This document shows positions 25,564 to 34,623 of a stretch of DNA of 64,000 bases, in pieces (position 1 is the stretch's first letter; every line of letters begins with the position of its first letter). Both the position numbers and the translations under genes were made by a program. The stretch spans positions 1 through 64,000 of the forward strand of contig JAHCAR010000003.1 in the NCBI GenBank assembly GCA_019634795.1, in the 5' to 3' direction. This stretch comes from Dokdonella sp. (lineage in GTDB: Bacteria > Pseudomonadota > Gammaproteobacteria > Xanthomonadales > Rhodanobacteraceae). Below the pieces are notes generated by a model. The model had not been told where the DNA came from, made no database searches, and was given only the letters and a program-made list of their open reading frames with translations.

Positions 25564-26235
25564 TTGTCCACCGTTCTTGTTACCGGAGCAAATCGCGGAA
25601 TTGGTCTGGCGCTCGCGAAGCACTACGCGTCGCGCGGCGATGACGTGGTTGGCGTGTGTCGTGAAGGCAGCGATGCGTTGGCCGCGACCGGCGCGCGTGT
25701 CGAGGCCGGTGTCGACGTGACCGACGGTACCGCCCTTGCGGCATTGGCGAAGCGCCTCGGCGATACGCGGATCGACGTCCTGATCTGCAATGCCGGCATC
25801 CTCTCGAAGGAATCGCTCGGCGACATCGACGAGGATGGTTTCGAGCGGATGCGTCGCCAGTTCGAGGTCAACTCGCTCGGACCGCTGCGCACCGTACAGG
25901 CCTTGTCCGGACATCTCGCAAAGGGCGCGAAGGTCGGCATCGTGACCAGCCGCATGGGTTCGGTGGCGGACAACAGCTCGGGCGGGTTCTACGGTTACCG
26001 GGCGTCGAAGGCGGCCGTCAATGCGATCGGCAAGTCGCTGGCACTCGATCTGAAGGACCGCGGCATCGCCCTGATGCTGCTGCACCCGGGCTACGTCGCG
26101 ACCGAGATGGTCGGCGGTGGTGGCGACATCAGTCCCGATGCGGCGGCTGCGCAGCTGGTCGAACGCCTCGACGCGCTGACGCTCGCCGAGACCGGCAGCT
26201 TCCGCCATGCCAAGGGCGATGTGCTGCCCTGGTAG
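25564..26235 (+). CDS. Short-chain dehydrogenase/reductase
   Basis: A 223-aa classical-type SDR. It has the cofactor motif TGANRGIG, NAG in LICNAGIL, and the catalytic YRASK (YxxxK) with a preceding serine-containing strand (IVTSRMGS). AGGAGG lies 5 nt before a TTG at 25564, which I take as the start because the motif TVLVTGANRG begins right after it. The substrate is unknown. It is convergent with the diguanylate cyclase and followed by a small hairpin at 26304. Confidence 0.85.
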   Translation: MSTVLVTGANRGIGLALAKHYASRGDDVVGVCREGSDALAATGARVEAGVDVTDGTALAALAKRLGDTRIDVLICNAGILSKESLGDIDEDGFERMRRQFEVNSLGPLRTVQALSGHLAKGAKVGIVTSRMGSVADNSSGGFYGYRASKAAVNAIGKSLALDLKDRGIALMLLHPGYVATEMVGGGGDISPDAAAAQLVERLDALTLAETGSFRHAKGDVLPW

Positions 26236-26303
26236 TCGGGGCTCGCTGCGGATCGTTGCCGCATCGGGCGTCCAGATGGGCGCCAGCGCCTGCCGGAGCA
26301 CTC

Positions 26304-26321
26304 GAGTCGCCTCGGCGACTC
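26304..26321. terminator. Short hairpin between convergent genes
   Basis: GAGTCGCC-TC-GGCGACTC sits between the ends of the SDR and diguanylate cyclase genes and could act in either direction. It has no T-run, so confidence is low. Confidence 0.3.
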
Positions 26322-26361
26322 ATGCACGTCATGCGGCGGGCGTGGGTTGATGCGATTCAGC

Positions 26362-27594
26362 CTAGCAGACCAGGCGATCGGGTCCGATGGATACGGATTT
26401 GTCGATGGTCGAATCGCCGGCGGAATGGGCCGATGGCATGCCGGTCGGGGATGAGTAGGGGTGGTTCTCAGGCGCGGACGCGCCATCGATGATCAAACGA
26501 TTGCGACCCTCGCGCTTGGCGCGGTACATGGCGGCATCGGCACGTTCGCGCCACTGGCGCTCGCTCTCGTTTGCGCCCAGGACACTGCCGCCGAATGATG
26601 CCGTTATCGGAGTCTGCCCACACTGGATCTCGCGCATCAGGCTTTCGCGGACCTTTTCGGCGATCTCCCGGAGTGCGGACGCGTCGGCATCCGGGATGAG
26701 CAGGGCGAATTCCTCGCCGCCCAGCCGGAACAGCCTGTCGTTTCGCCGTGTGATGCGGCGAACCACGCTGGCGACCTGGACCAGCACATGGTCACCGGCC
26801 TCGTGGCCGAAGCGGTCGTTGACCTGCTTGAAATGGTCAAGGTCGAAGGTGATCAGTCCGAGCGGTCTGCGGCTGCGGGCGCTGGCCGCGATCGCGACAT
26901 CGATTTGCGCTGCCATGGCGCGGCGGTTTCCGGCACCGGTCAGCGGATCCAGCGTAGCCAGGTTTTCGAGTTGCTGGCGCTGGAGGTCGGTGCGCCAGGC
27001 AAACGCGAAGGCGAACAGGCTGACGACCACGCTCGAGCCGACGAAGGCCGCCTTGTGGGCCAGCTCAGGCAGCGCCATCGGACTCGCAGCGACCGCAGCG
27101 ATGGCGCATGCGGAGATCAGGGCTGCGCGCCTGCGTTCGATCAGGAGGAAATTCGACAGCAGCACGGCATACGTCCACAAGGGGCCCGCGGCGCCGGCCA
27201 CATAGGCGATCGCGACGCACCCGATCGAGTAGGTCACGGCGAGGAACAGCGAGGCGCCCCGCGTGCGTCGGCTGACATAGGCATGGACCGCCCCGAGCGT
27301 GATGCAGGCGACGATCAGCAGGTCGATCAGTGCGGCAAGGTTCTGGCCGCTCAGGAAGCGATAGGCCGCGAACGGGAGAATCATCACGTTGGTGATCACT
27401 CCGAACGTCACGACGAGGGCGAGATTGAAGTCCTGGCGAATCCGGTTCAGCCACATATAGGTCGTCTGCTCGAGGAGCCCTCGATCGGTTTGGGCTTGCC
27501 TGATTCGTGCATCATCCGGGCCATCCGAGGGCAGCAGAATGTGCGCTGCTCCACAGGCTGCGAACAAACACGAACGCGATGTGCTGCCTGGCAT
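26362..27594 (-). CDS. Membrane-bound diguanylate cyclase (GGDEF domain)
   Basis: A 410-aa protein with about six hydrophobic segments between residues 50 and 200, then a GGDEF domain. The catalytic signature is intact as RLGGEEFALL near residue 289, and the substrate-site region LITFDLDHFKQVNDRFGH is conserved, so it should make cyclic di-GMP. No RxxD inhibitory site is obvious before the motif. A C-terminal extension of about 35 residues is low in complexity. The start is uncertain: an internal ATG at residue 47 would also keep all membrane segments. Confidence 0.85.
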   Translation of the reverse strand: MPGSTSRSCLFAACGAAHILLPSDGPDDARIRQAQTDRGLLEQTTYMWLNRIRQDFNLALVVTFGVITNVMILPFAAYRFLSGQNLAALIDLLIVACITLGAVHAYVSRRTRGASLFLAVTYSIGCVAIAYVAGAAGPLWTYAVLLSNFLLIERRRAALISACAIAAVAASPMALPELAHKAAFVGSSVVVSLFAFAFAWRTDLQRQQLENLATLDPLTGAGNRRAMAAQIDVAIAASARSRRPLGLITFDLDHFKQVNDRFGHEAGDHVLVQVASVVRRITRRNDRLFRLGGEEFALLIPDADASALREIAEKVRESLMREIQCGQTPITASFGGSVLGANESERQWRERADAAMYRAKREGRNRLIIDGASAPENHPYSSPTGMPSAHSAGDSTIDKSVSIGPDRLVC

Positions 27595-27757
27595 CCATTT
27601 TCCGCTATCGGATCGCGCCCGATCTGCCCGCCCGCACCGAGGTCAGCTTGATGCTTCGCAGCCAACCACGGGCTGAACGCGCGGCCCGGGCGCCGTTCGC
27701 TGCCGCAGTTCCCGGCCGCCGGGAGCGGTCAGGGTTCAGGAAGCGGATCGGGACGAT

Positions 27758-27884
27758 TCAGTCGAACCCATCCGCGAAGATCGTGTCATCGAACTGAAGT
27801 TCGATCGCGCCGAGAAAGACCGGGCCATGGACATTGGCTAGCGCAGGCTGGTCGACGAGGGTGTGGGTTGCCACGAAAATCGCT
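27758..27884 (-). pseudogene. Orphan 3' end of an exported protein gene, ending in an IFADGFD tail
   Basis: The minus strand reads AIFVATHTLVDQPALANVHG, then GPVFLGAIELQFDDTIFADGFD and a TGA. No start codon or signal peptide belongs to it, and upstream of about 27884 the reading loses protein character. The tail is almost identical in form to those of the five long propeller proteins. It overlaps the beginning of the plus-strand AhpD-like ORF, so both lie at a rearrangement junction. Confidence 0.6.
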
Positions 27885-28185
27885 GACCGGGGCCGACATC
27901 GATACACGGACATCGAGCGCCGGGGAGGTGATCCGGGGAGAGAGGGTTTCGAAAAAGACCAAGGTGCTGATCGCCTTCGCGATCGCCATCACCGTGCGCT
28001 GCGACGGTTGTCTCGCACATCATGCGCTGGCGGTGCACAATGCCGGTACGAGCCGCGAGGAAGTCGCCGAAATGATCGGCGCCGCCCTGCTGATGGGTGG
28101 CGGGCCATCGTCGGTGTACGGCGTCGAGGCCATGCGGGCCAATGATGGGTTCGCCGCCGACCCATCCCCGGCGGCCATGGGCTGA
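27868..28185 (+). CDS. AhpD/carboxymuconolactone decarboxylase-like protein, possibly 5'-truncated
   Basis: A 105-aa frame starting at a TTG. From SKKTKVLIAFAIAITVRCDG it follows the CMD/AhpD core, with the redox motif CDGCLAHH (CxxCxxxH) and MGGGPSSVYG. Typical small members have another 20-30 family residues before KTKxLIA; here that part (MPRKSLTGADIDTRTSS) does not resemble the family and overlaps an orphan gene tail on the other strand. The cysteine pair is intact, so a peroxidase-type function is possible if it is expressed. It may be a truncated gene. Confidence 0.55.
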   Translation: MPRKSLTGADIDTRTSSAGEVIRGERVSKKTKVLIAFAIAITVRCDGCLAHHALAVHNAGTSREEVAEMIGAALLMGGGPSSVYGVEAMRANDGFAADPSPAAMG

Positions 28186-28249
28186 CGCAGACGCCGTGAA
28201 TGGTCCGCAATCACACAAACCTCCATTGCAACCACGGGAAAGACGAGCC

Positions 28250-28645
28250 ATGTCGAATCCAGCCAGGCCTTCACCGCATCCCGAGCTTGATGCGTCCTTT
28301 GTCGAGCGGCAGCGCACCCGGCTGGAGGCCTTGCGCGATGAGCTGCTCGGTGGCGAGCAGCGCATCATCGCCGAGCAACGCGCCGACCGCGAGCTGCATG
28401 GCAACGAAGCGCGCGAGTACGAGGACGAGGCGCAGAGCATGGCCCAGCGCGAGGTCGACCAGGCGACCCGCAACCTCAATGATCGGCGCATCGGTGACAT
28501 CGAGCGTGCATTGCAGAAAATCGAGCAAGGTAGCTATGGGCTCTCCGACGCCAGCGGCAAGCCGATATCGCGGGCCCGGCTCGAGTCGACGCCCGAGGCG
28601 ATCTACACGATCGAAGAGGAGCGCGCGCGCGAGGCGGGCGCCTGA
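28250..28645 (+). CDS. TraR/DksA-family protein lacking the zinc-finger cysteines
   Basis: A 131-aa protein with the DksA layout: a long charged coiled coil (about 15-90) and a globular C-terminus. Where DksA has its four zinc cysteines, this protein reads YGLSDASGKPISRARL and EAIYTIEEE, so all four are replaced. DksA proteins bind the RNA polymerase secondary channel and act with ppGpp. Cys-reduced paralogues are known and can work independently of zinc. The acidic coiled-coil tip would need structural comparison to predict function. Confidence 0.8.
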   Translation: MSNPARPSPHPELDASFVERQRTRLEALRDELLGGEQRIIAEQRADRELHGNEAREYEDEAQSMAQREVDQATRNLNDRRIGDIERALQKIEQGSYGLSDASGKPISRARLESTPEAIYTIEEERAREAGA

Positions 28646-28776
28646 CGCGCAACGAGGGATCGTTGCGGGCCAAGCCGGACACTGATCCGGTCGTGGGTCC
28701 GCATGCCTTCCGGAGCATAGGCGCGGGCGGCAGGTTCAGGCAGACTCGAACGCTGCAGCCACTCCGGGAGCGATCA

Positions 28777-31233
28777 ATGAGGCCATTCATCCAGGTGCCG
28801 GGCGCGGTGCTTGCCGTGCTGCTCGGCATGAGCGCACTGGCGGCGAAGCCCGATGACGCCAAACCGCCGGCGCCGAAGGACATCGCCACCGCGACGCACG
28901 ACATGCAGCACGTGGCCGGATTCTTCGATGTCCATCGCGATACGGCGCGGGCTCGCGTGCTGCTCGGCCTCAGCGAATTCAATCAGCCGTTCCTGCTGAT
29001 CAGCTCCTTGCCCTGGGCGATCGGCTCGAACGACATAGGCCTCGATCGCGGCCAGAGCAGCGGTTCGCATCTGGTCGAGTTCCGTCGGGCCGGCCAGCGC
29101 GTGTTGCTGGTCGAGGACAACACGCGCTTTCGCGCGGTCTCGGAGAATCCGGACGAAGCACTGAGCGTGCGCCAGGCGTTCGCCGAATCGGTGCTCTGGG
29201 CCGGCGATATCGTCGGCGAGGATGCCAAAGGGGGGCGCGTCGTCGTCGACATCGGTTCCCTGCTGCTCTCCGACCGGCACGGCATCGCGCGCCAGCTGAA
29301 CCAGACCGGACAGGGCAAGTACGAACTCGACGACAAGCGCAGCGCGGTTTCCGCCGCGGATGCGAAGAGCTTTCCGGACAACACCGAACTCGAGGCCTTG
29401 CTGACCTTCAAGGGCCCAGGCGAGGCCGATTACGTGCGCGACGTCGCGCCCGATCCGGAAAGCCTGACCGTGCGCCAGCACCTGAGCTTCGTGCGACTGC
29501 CGGCCCCGGGCTACTCACCACGTGCCTATCACCCGGCTTCCGGCGGCATGAGTGTCGGCTACTACGATTTCGCCAAGCCGCTCGCGTCGAGCATCGAGGT
29601 GCGCGTGCAGCCGCGCTTCCGTCTCGAAAAGATCGACCCTGCGGCGGCCTCGAGTGCGGTGCGCAAGCCGATCGTGTTCTATGTCGATCGCGGTGCGCCG
29701 GAACCGGTGCGCTCGGCCCTCTTGGAAGGTGCCAACTGGTGGCAGAGCGCGTTCGAGAAGGCCGGTTTCAAGAATGCCTATCGGGTCGAGTTGCTGCCCG
29801 AAGGCGTCGATCCGATGGACGTGCGTTACAACCTGATCACCTGGGCGCACCGACTGACCCGGGGCTGGTCGTACGGCCAGCCGATCGTCGATCCGCGCAC
29901 CGGCGAGATCATCAAGGGTTCGGTCACCCTTGGTTCGCAGCGTGTGCGCCAGGACATCATGATCGCGGAAAGCCTGCTCGCGCCTTACGACAAGAGCAAC
30001 GCGAACGCGCTCGCGACCGAGGCCGAACAGATGGCCCTCGCGCGCCTGCGCCAGCTGGCCGCACACGAGGTCGGCCACGCGCTCGGCTTCAACCACAATT
30101 TCGCCGCGAGCCGGCTCGGCAACGGTTCGGTCATGGACTATCCGCATCCCTTGCTGAAGATCGGCGAGGACGGTGGCATCCATCTCGACAAGGCCTATGG
30201 CATCGGTGTCGGACCGTGGGACGATTTCCTCGTCGCGCACGCCTATGCGCAGTTCACCCCGGGCACCGAAGCGGCCGCGCTGGCGGCCTTGCGCGCCAAT
30301 ATCGCCAAGGCCGGCTTTCGCTACCTCAGCGATCCCGACTCGCGCTCGCCGGGCGATGCCGAAGTGGACGGCCTGCTCTGGGACTACGGCGAGGATTCAC
30401 TGGCGACCTACGACTCCCTGATGGCCGTGCGACGCAAGGCGCTCGATGCCTTCTCGATCGGCGTGCTGCCGCCGGAGCGACAGGTCGGTGAGCTCGAGGC
30501 GCGCCTGGTTCCCGTCTACCTGCTGCATCGCTACCAGCTCGAAGCGGTCGCGCGCCTGCTCGGTGGCGTCCGCTATGCCTATTCCGAAGCGCTCGACCGC
30601 CAGGCCGGGACACAAGGCGTGCCGGCGGACCGCCAGCGCGCGGCGCTGGACCGGCTGGTGGCTTCGCTCGGCGCCGAGCAGCTCGCGTTGCCGGCCCATG
30701 TGCTCGACCTGGTCACCCCTCCCGGCAACGAGTATTCGCGGACGCGTGAGTATTTCGCGACCGAAAGCGGACCGGTGTTCGATCCGTTTGCCGTGGTCGG
30801 CGCTGCAGCAGCGCAGACGACGAGTTATCTGTTCGCGCCCGAGCGTCTGAACCGCCTGGCCTGGCAGCACGCACGCGATCCCCGATCGCCCGGCATCGAC
30901 GAGGTGCTCGAGGCGACGTTCCGCGGGACCTGGCAGCGCAAGTCGGTCGGTACCGGCGTGCCTGCAGGCGAGGCCGTGCAGGCCGCCGCAGACTGGGTGG
31001 TGCTCGATGCGCTTCTGGCCACGCTGGAGACCGGCAAGCTGCATGCGCAGGTTGCCGCGGACCTGCGCGATGCGCTGCAGGGCTGGCAGGGTTGGCTTGC
31101 CGAGAATGCAGGGCGCGGCAACCAGGCGGCCAATCGCCGACAGGCAGCGTCACTGATCGGCAAGTACCTGGCCGATCCGAAGTCGGTCACCCTGCGCAAA
31201 CTGCCGCCGATTCCGCCGGGGGCACCGATCTGA
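28777..31233 (+). CDS. Exported zinc-dependent metalloprotease (DUF5117/DUF4953 type)
   Basis: An 818-aa protein with signal peptide (VPGAVLAVLLGMSALAA). Residue 430 begins the extended zinc motif HEVGHALGFNHNF (HExxHxxGxxH), as in metzincin-like peptidases of this family, and NGSVMDYPHPL follows as a Met-turn-like segment. The N-terminal half (about 60-330) fits the DUF5117 region and the C-terminal half the helical DUF4953 region. It should be periplasmic or secreted; the substrate is unknown. The ATG at 28777, preceded by GGGAG, gives the signal peptide. Confidence 0.85.
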   Translation: MRPFIQVPGAVLAVLLGMSALAAKPDDAKPPAPKDIATATHDMQHVAGFFDVHRDTARARVLLGLSEFNQPFLLISSLPWAIGSNDIGLDRGQSSGSHLVEFRRAGQRVLLVEDNTRFRAVSENPDEALSVRQAFAESVLWAGDIVGEDAKGGRVVVDIGSLLLSDRHGIARQLNQTGQGKYELDDKRSAVSAADAKSFPDNTELEALLTFKGPGEADYVRDVAPDPESLTVRQHLSFVRLPAPGYSPRAYHPASGGMSVGYYDFAKPLASSIEVRVQPRFRLEKIDPAAASSAVRKPIVFYVDRGAPEPVRSALLEGANWWQSAFEKAGFKNAYRVELLPEGVDPMDVRYNLITWAHRLTRGWSYGQPIVDPRTGEIIKGSVTLGSQRVRQDIMIAESLLAPYDKSNANALATEAEQMALARLRQLAAHEVGHALGFNHNFAASRLGNGSVMDYPHPLLKIGEDGGIHLDKAYGIGVGPWDDFLVAHAYAQFTPGTEAAALAALRANIAKAGFRYLSDPDSRSPGDAEVDGLLWDYGEDSLATYDSLMAVRRKALDAFSIGVLPPERQVGELEARLVPVYLLHRYQLEAVARLLGGVRYAYSEALDRQAGTQGVPADRQRAALDRLVASLGAEQLALPAHVLDLVTPPGNEYSRTREYFATESGPVFDPFAVVGAAAAQTTSYLFAPERLNRLAWQHARDPRSPGIDEVLEATFRGTWQRKSVGTGVPAGEAVQAAADWVVLDALLATLETGKLHAQVAADLRDALQGWQGWLAENAGRGNQAANRRQAASLIGKYLADPKSVTLRKLPPIPPGAPI

Positions 31234-31428
31234 GCGGTGGGTTCTCGAGGCTTGGCGAATTCGGGCAGCAGCGGGTCCGGCTTGTTCCGGCAGCCTGCGG
31301 TCGCGGGCACTCCCGCCGCGCCTGCGTGATTGACGCGGTCTCCGGTCGATGGCCCTTGCCGGCGTTACCTTCCGTTTGAGAGAACAGGCCGCAATGGTGC
31401 GGCCCGTCGAAAACGCGAGGTCGAGTGC

Positions 31429-31971
31429 ATGCGAATACTGCCCTGCTTGCTCCTGCTTGGCCTGACCCAACTGGGCCAGGCAGCTTCCGTCGATGGCTAC
31501 TGCGAGCGCGATGGCAAGCGCCTCGTGTTCAGCGACGGCATCGCGTTCGCCGACGCACGCGACGCCGAGGGCGTCGTCACCACCACGATCTACCTCACCA
31601 GCAAACCAATCGATCGCAAGGCCCTGGCGGCCTGTGTCGAATGCGCGGCTGCCCCTGGCGAGAACACATTCTCGAGTCCGCGCGGCGATCGAATCGAGGC
31701 GCAGCGGTCGGCGACCGCAGACGGCTGGATCGAGATTCAGCATGTCGGAGGCGAACTCGACATGACGACCATCGTGAATCTCATGTACGTGGCCAAGGAC
31801 GGCACGCTGACCGGCCTCGATGGTGGCAACGGCAGGGTCCTGTTGCAGACGCATTCGCCGTCACGGATCGTAGGTCAGGTAAGCACCGAGGCCCATGAGC
31901 CTCCGATGGACGACACCGACATGGACTGCGCGATCAAGTTTGATGTGGCAGTCGGCTGGCCGAAGCCCTGA
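31429..31971 (+). CDS. Small exported protein of unknown function
   Basis: A 180-aa protein with a signal peptide (LPCLLLLGLTQLGQA). The mature part has four cysteines (GYC, ACVEC, MDC) and no family I recognise. A GAGGT site precedes the ATG at 31429. It follows the metalloprotease on the same strand after 195 bp, so joint transcription is possible but not shown. Confidence 0.65.
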   Translation: MRILPCLLLLGLTQLGQAASVDGYCERDGKRLVFSDGIAFADARDAEGVVTTTIYLTSKPIDRKALAACVECAAAPGENTFSSPRGDRIEAQRSATADGWIEIQHVGGELDMTTIVNLMYVAKDGTLTGLDGGNGRVLLQTHSPSRIVGQVSTEAHEPPMDDTDMDCAIKFDVAVGWPKP

Positions 31972-32276
31972 AGCAATCCGTGCCGTGGCGATCGGGCTCG
32001 CTGCAACAGAACGACCTGGTTGTTCGGTTCGCAAGCCTGAGGTGTGTGCTGCGCTTTCGGTCGCTGACTCTGGATGCGGACTTGCGCAGGGGCGGCGTAA
32101 CGGCATGGCCGTGAGAGGCATCGCCTGTGCGCGCGGAAAGCGGTGCTGGCGGGTCCAGAGCTTTCACAAGTTCGACGCTTGCTCCGAATGGGGCTTGCAC
32201 TCAAGATGACGCGCCTTTCCCGGCGATGGCGGCGGAGCCACCGCGAACGAAGGCGAGTGCAAACCCGGAGCGATTC
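31972..32276. other. 305-bp interval, nothing specific seen
   Basis: Two frames are open across part of it, but neither has a start signal or protein-like composition. No hairpin or repeat stands out. Confidence 0.35.
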
Positions 32277-32909
32277 ATGTCGAAGACCCTAGCTATTTTG
32301 GTCGGCCTGCTGCTGTGTTCGAGCACGATGGCCGGCGAAATCCCCCTGAAGAATGCCGATTTCGAACTGCCGATGGCCGGCAAGCGCATTCCGGGCTGGT
32401 CGCGGACCCAGCATGCCGGCGTGCGCGCCTACGAGATCGAGCGCGATGCCGAGAGCTTCGCCCATGGAAAGCAGAGCATCCGCATGCGGCGCACGACCGA
32501 GCAGGCCTACGGCATGATCTCGCAGGTCGTCGAGGCGGCCGACCTGGCCGGCAAGCAGGTCGAGCTGACGGCGAAGCTGAAGACCGCCGAGGTCGGAGAG
32601 CAGGGTTGGGTGCTCAAGATGACCTTTCTTCGCTACAGCGCGATCATCGACCAGGTGCGCGCGATGCCGATGACCGGCGACACCGACTGGACCGAGATCG
32701 CAATCACGAAGGAAGCGCCGGCCGGCACGACCGCCATCGAGGTCGGTTTTCTGTTGCTCGACGGCGGTACCGGCTGGGCCGACGACGTGCACCTGCGCAC
32801 GCGCGCCGACAATGAAGATGAAGCCGAAGCGGCTTCGGCGAAGTCATCATCGGCGCCAGAGGACTCGAAGCCAGACAAGTCGCGCCAGCGGACCGCGAAG
32901 TCGATGTGA
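32277..32909 (+). CDS. Exported jelly-roll-like protein of unknown function
   Basis: A 210-aa protein with a signal peptide (LAILVGLLLCSSTMA). Residues about 22-180 resemble a carbohydrate-binding-type beta sandwich: it opens with EIPLKNADFELP and includes GWSRTQHAGVRAYEIE and DGGTGWADDVHL, phrases common in CBM-like modules. The last 30 residues are a charged, disordered tail. GGAG precedes the ATG at 32277. No catalytic residues are recognisable. Confidence 0.65.
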   Translation: MSKTLAILVGLLLCSSTMAGEIPLKNADFELPMAGKRIPGWSRTQHAGVRAYEIERDAESFAHGKQSIRMRRTTEQAYGMISQVVEAADLAGKQVELTAKLKTAEVGEQGWVLKMTFLRYSAIIDQVRAMPMTGDTDWTEIAITKEAPAGTTAIEVGFLLLDGGTGWADDVHLRTRADNEDEAEAASAKSSSAPEDSKPDKSRQRTAKSM

Positions 32910-32957
32910 TGTCATGCCGAAGCGGCCGTCGGGCCGCAACTCCGCGACTCCCGGTTT

Positions 32958-34469
32958 TCAGTCCAGAAGCGCTTCGCGGTCGAGTATCTCGACCGTTTCA
33001 CCGAACATCGCCTGGGCGTCGGCGACGGTCTCGGCGATGCAGACCACCCCGAGCTTGCCGAATTCGGAGAGCGCGCCGAGAAGATTGAAGACGATGCCCT
33101 GCTGGCGCGTGTCGTCGAAGTGCAACTGGCGGGCGACGACGATGTCGATCAGGTCCTCGGGGATGAAGCGCCGGTAGTGCGGACGCAACAGCGTGTCGGT
33201 GGCGTAATAGCAGCGGTGCGTGCCCATCGGTGTCACGTAGTTCGCTGTTTCGGTGTCGTAGCGTCCCGAGGTCAGGAACTGCAGCATGTGGAAGGGCAGG
33301 GTGGTGCCGCCCTTGCGCAGGTTGATTTCGATGGCGACGTGGCGCCAGCCGGTGGCCGAACGGTATGAGACGAAGTCGATGCCGAAACGCCCGACCACGC
33401 CCTTGCTGCGCAGGACCTCGCCGATTCGCCAGCCGGCATCGTGCAGGTCGCGCCGGTACTCCTGGTTGGCCGGAAACGTGCTGCCGAGGAAGATTTGCCC
33501 CGAGGCGCCGCCGAGGCGCTGGTCGTGGGTCGAGATCAGCTCGAGCTGGTCGAGCGGATTGACCCGCATCTGTACCGAGGGCGAACACTTGTCGGGACCG
33601 TCGATCCACGACTCGACGATGCCGCCGAGGCTGCGAAACTTTTCTGCATAGTGCTCGTAGCTCTCGTTGTCCGCTTCGCAGCGCAGGCGATCCGGCAGTT
33701 CACGGCGAACCCGGTCCAGCGATACCGGCCCCGCCATGTCGTCGAAATCGAAAACCGCGTTGCCCTCGCCCGAGAAGCCTTCGTTGTGCTTGACCACGCA
33801 GCGACGCAGCGTGTGGTTGCGCTGCCTTAGCGCGACGATGGCCTCGGCCACGTCGTCCATGTCGCGCAGGTCTTCGGCGCCATCAGCCAGTTCCACGCCG
33901 GCGGCCCGAAACGCCTCGCGGCTGCCGCTCTTGCTGCCCCAGCGGGCCAGGCCCGGGTCACAGGCGTAGAGCGGTATGCCGAGTTGCACGGCCAGCGCCG
34001 CCTCGAGGGCGGTGGCGTTGAAAACCGACAGGTGTGCATGCGAGGGATCGCCGATCGCGGCGCGGATGCGTGCGACCAGACGCGGACGTTCGAGGATCTT
34101 CCGGGTCAGCGTGACGGGCGATGAATCATAGGCCGAGAGCAGGGTCAGGCGAGCGCGTGCATGTGCATTGGGCACGCCCTGCACGAGGCTCAGGTAGTAG
34201 TCGATAATGACCGGGTCGAGCGGCTCGCTGGTGACGAAGACGATGCGCGTGTTCGGCAGGCGCAGCCACATGAGCATGCTGAGCTGGCGTTCCTCGTAGT
34301 GACGGACACCGTCGATCTTGGCCAGGGTGTCGGGATCGAGGCTGAGTCCGGGAACGACGACGATCGTGCGTGGCGCAAGGCGCTCCGTGAGGAAGCGTTC
34401 GAACATCGGTCGCAGCCGCGTCTGCAGGCTGGCCAGTGCAGCGTGGTCGTAGTCGTGCGGATCTGGCAT
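32958..34469 (-). CDS. ATP-grasp ligase related to the peptide ligase PGM1
   Basis: A 503-aa protein. The C-terminal half has ATP-grasp features: CVVKHNEGFSGEGNAVF as the glycine-rich nucleotide loop, VGRFGIDFV, and the metal-binding segment VAIEINLRKGGTTLPF. The family includes the pheganomycin peptide ligase PGM1, which joins a carboxylate and an amine using ATP. The N-terminal half has phosphate-anchored Rossmann-like character. It is transcribed divergently from an N-formylglutamate amidohydrolase family gene 154 bp away, so the pair may make or process an amide-linked small molecule. The product cannot be named. Confidence 0.75.
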   Translation of the reverse strand: MPDPHDYDHAALASLQTRLRPMFERFLTERLAPRTIVVVPGLSLDPDTLAKIDGVRHYEERQLSMLMWLRLPNTRIVFVTSEPLDPVIIDYYLSLVQGVPNAHARARLTLLSAYDSSPVTLTRKILERPRLVARIRAAIGDPSHAHLSVFNATALEAALAVQLGIPLYACDPGLARWGSKSGSREAFRAAGVELADGAEDLRDMDDVAEAIVALRQRNHTLRRCVVKHNEGFSGEGNAVFDFDDMAGPVSLDRVRRELPDRLRCEADNESYEHYAEKFRSLGGIVESWIDGPDKCSPSVQMRVNPLDQLELISTHDQRLGGASGQIFLGSTFPANQEYRRDLHDAGWRIGEVLRSKGVVGRFGIDFVSYRSATGWRHVAIEINLRKGGTTLPFHMLQFLTSGRYDTETANYVTPMGTHRCYYATDTLLRPHYRRFIPEDLIDIVVARQLHFDDTRQQGIVFNLLGALSEFGKLGVVCIAETVADAQAMFGETVEILDREALLD

Positions 34470-34623
34470 TGGACCGGGCCCCTCCGTCTGGCCCGTGCCG
34501 GCGCCACTTCGATGTCACCCCCGACAGGGTGCGGATCGCGTTCGCGTTCGAGTATATCGCCAGCTCCCGGCCGGATCGCAGCAGCAGCTTTGCGACCGCA
34601 TGCGCATGCGGCACACTGCAGTC

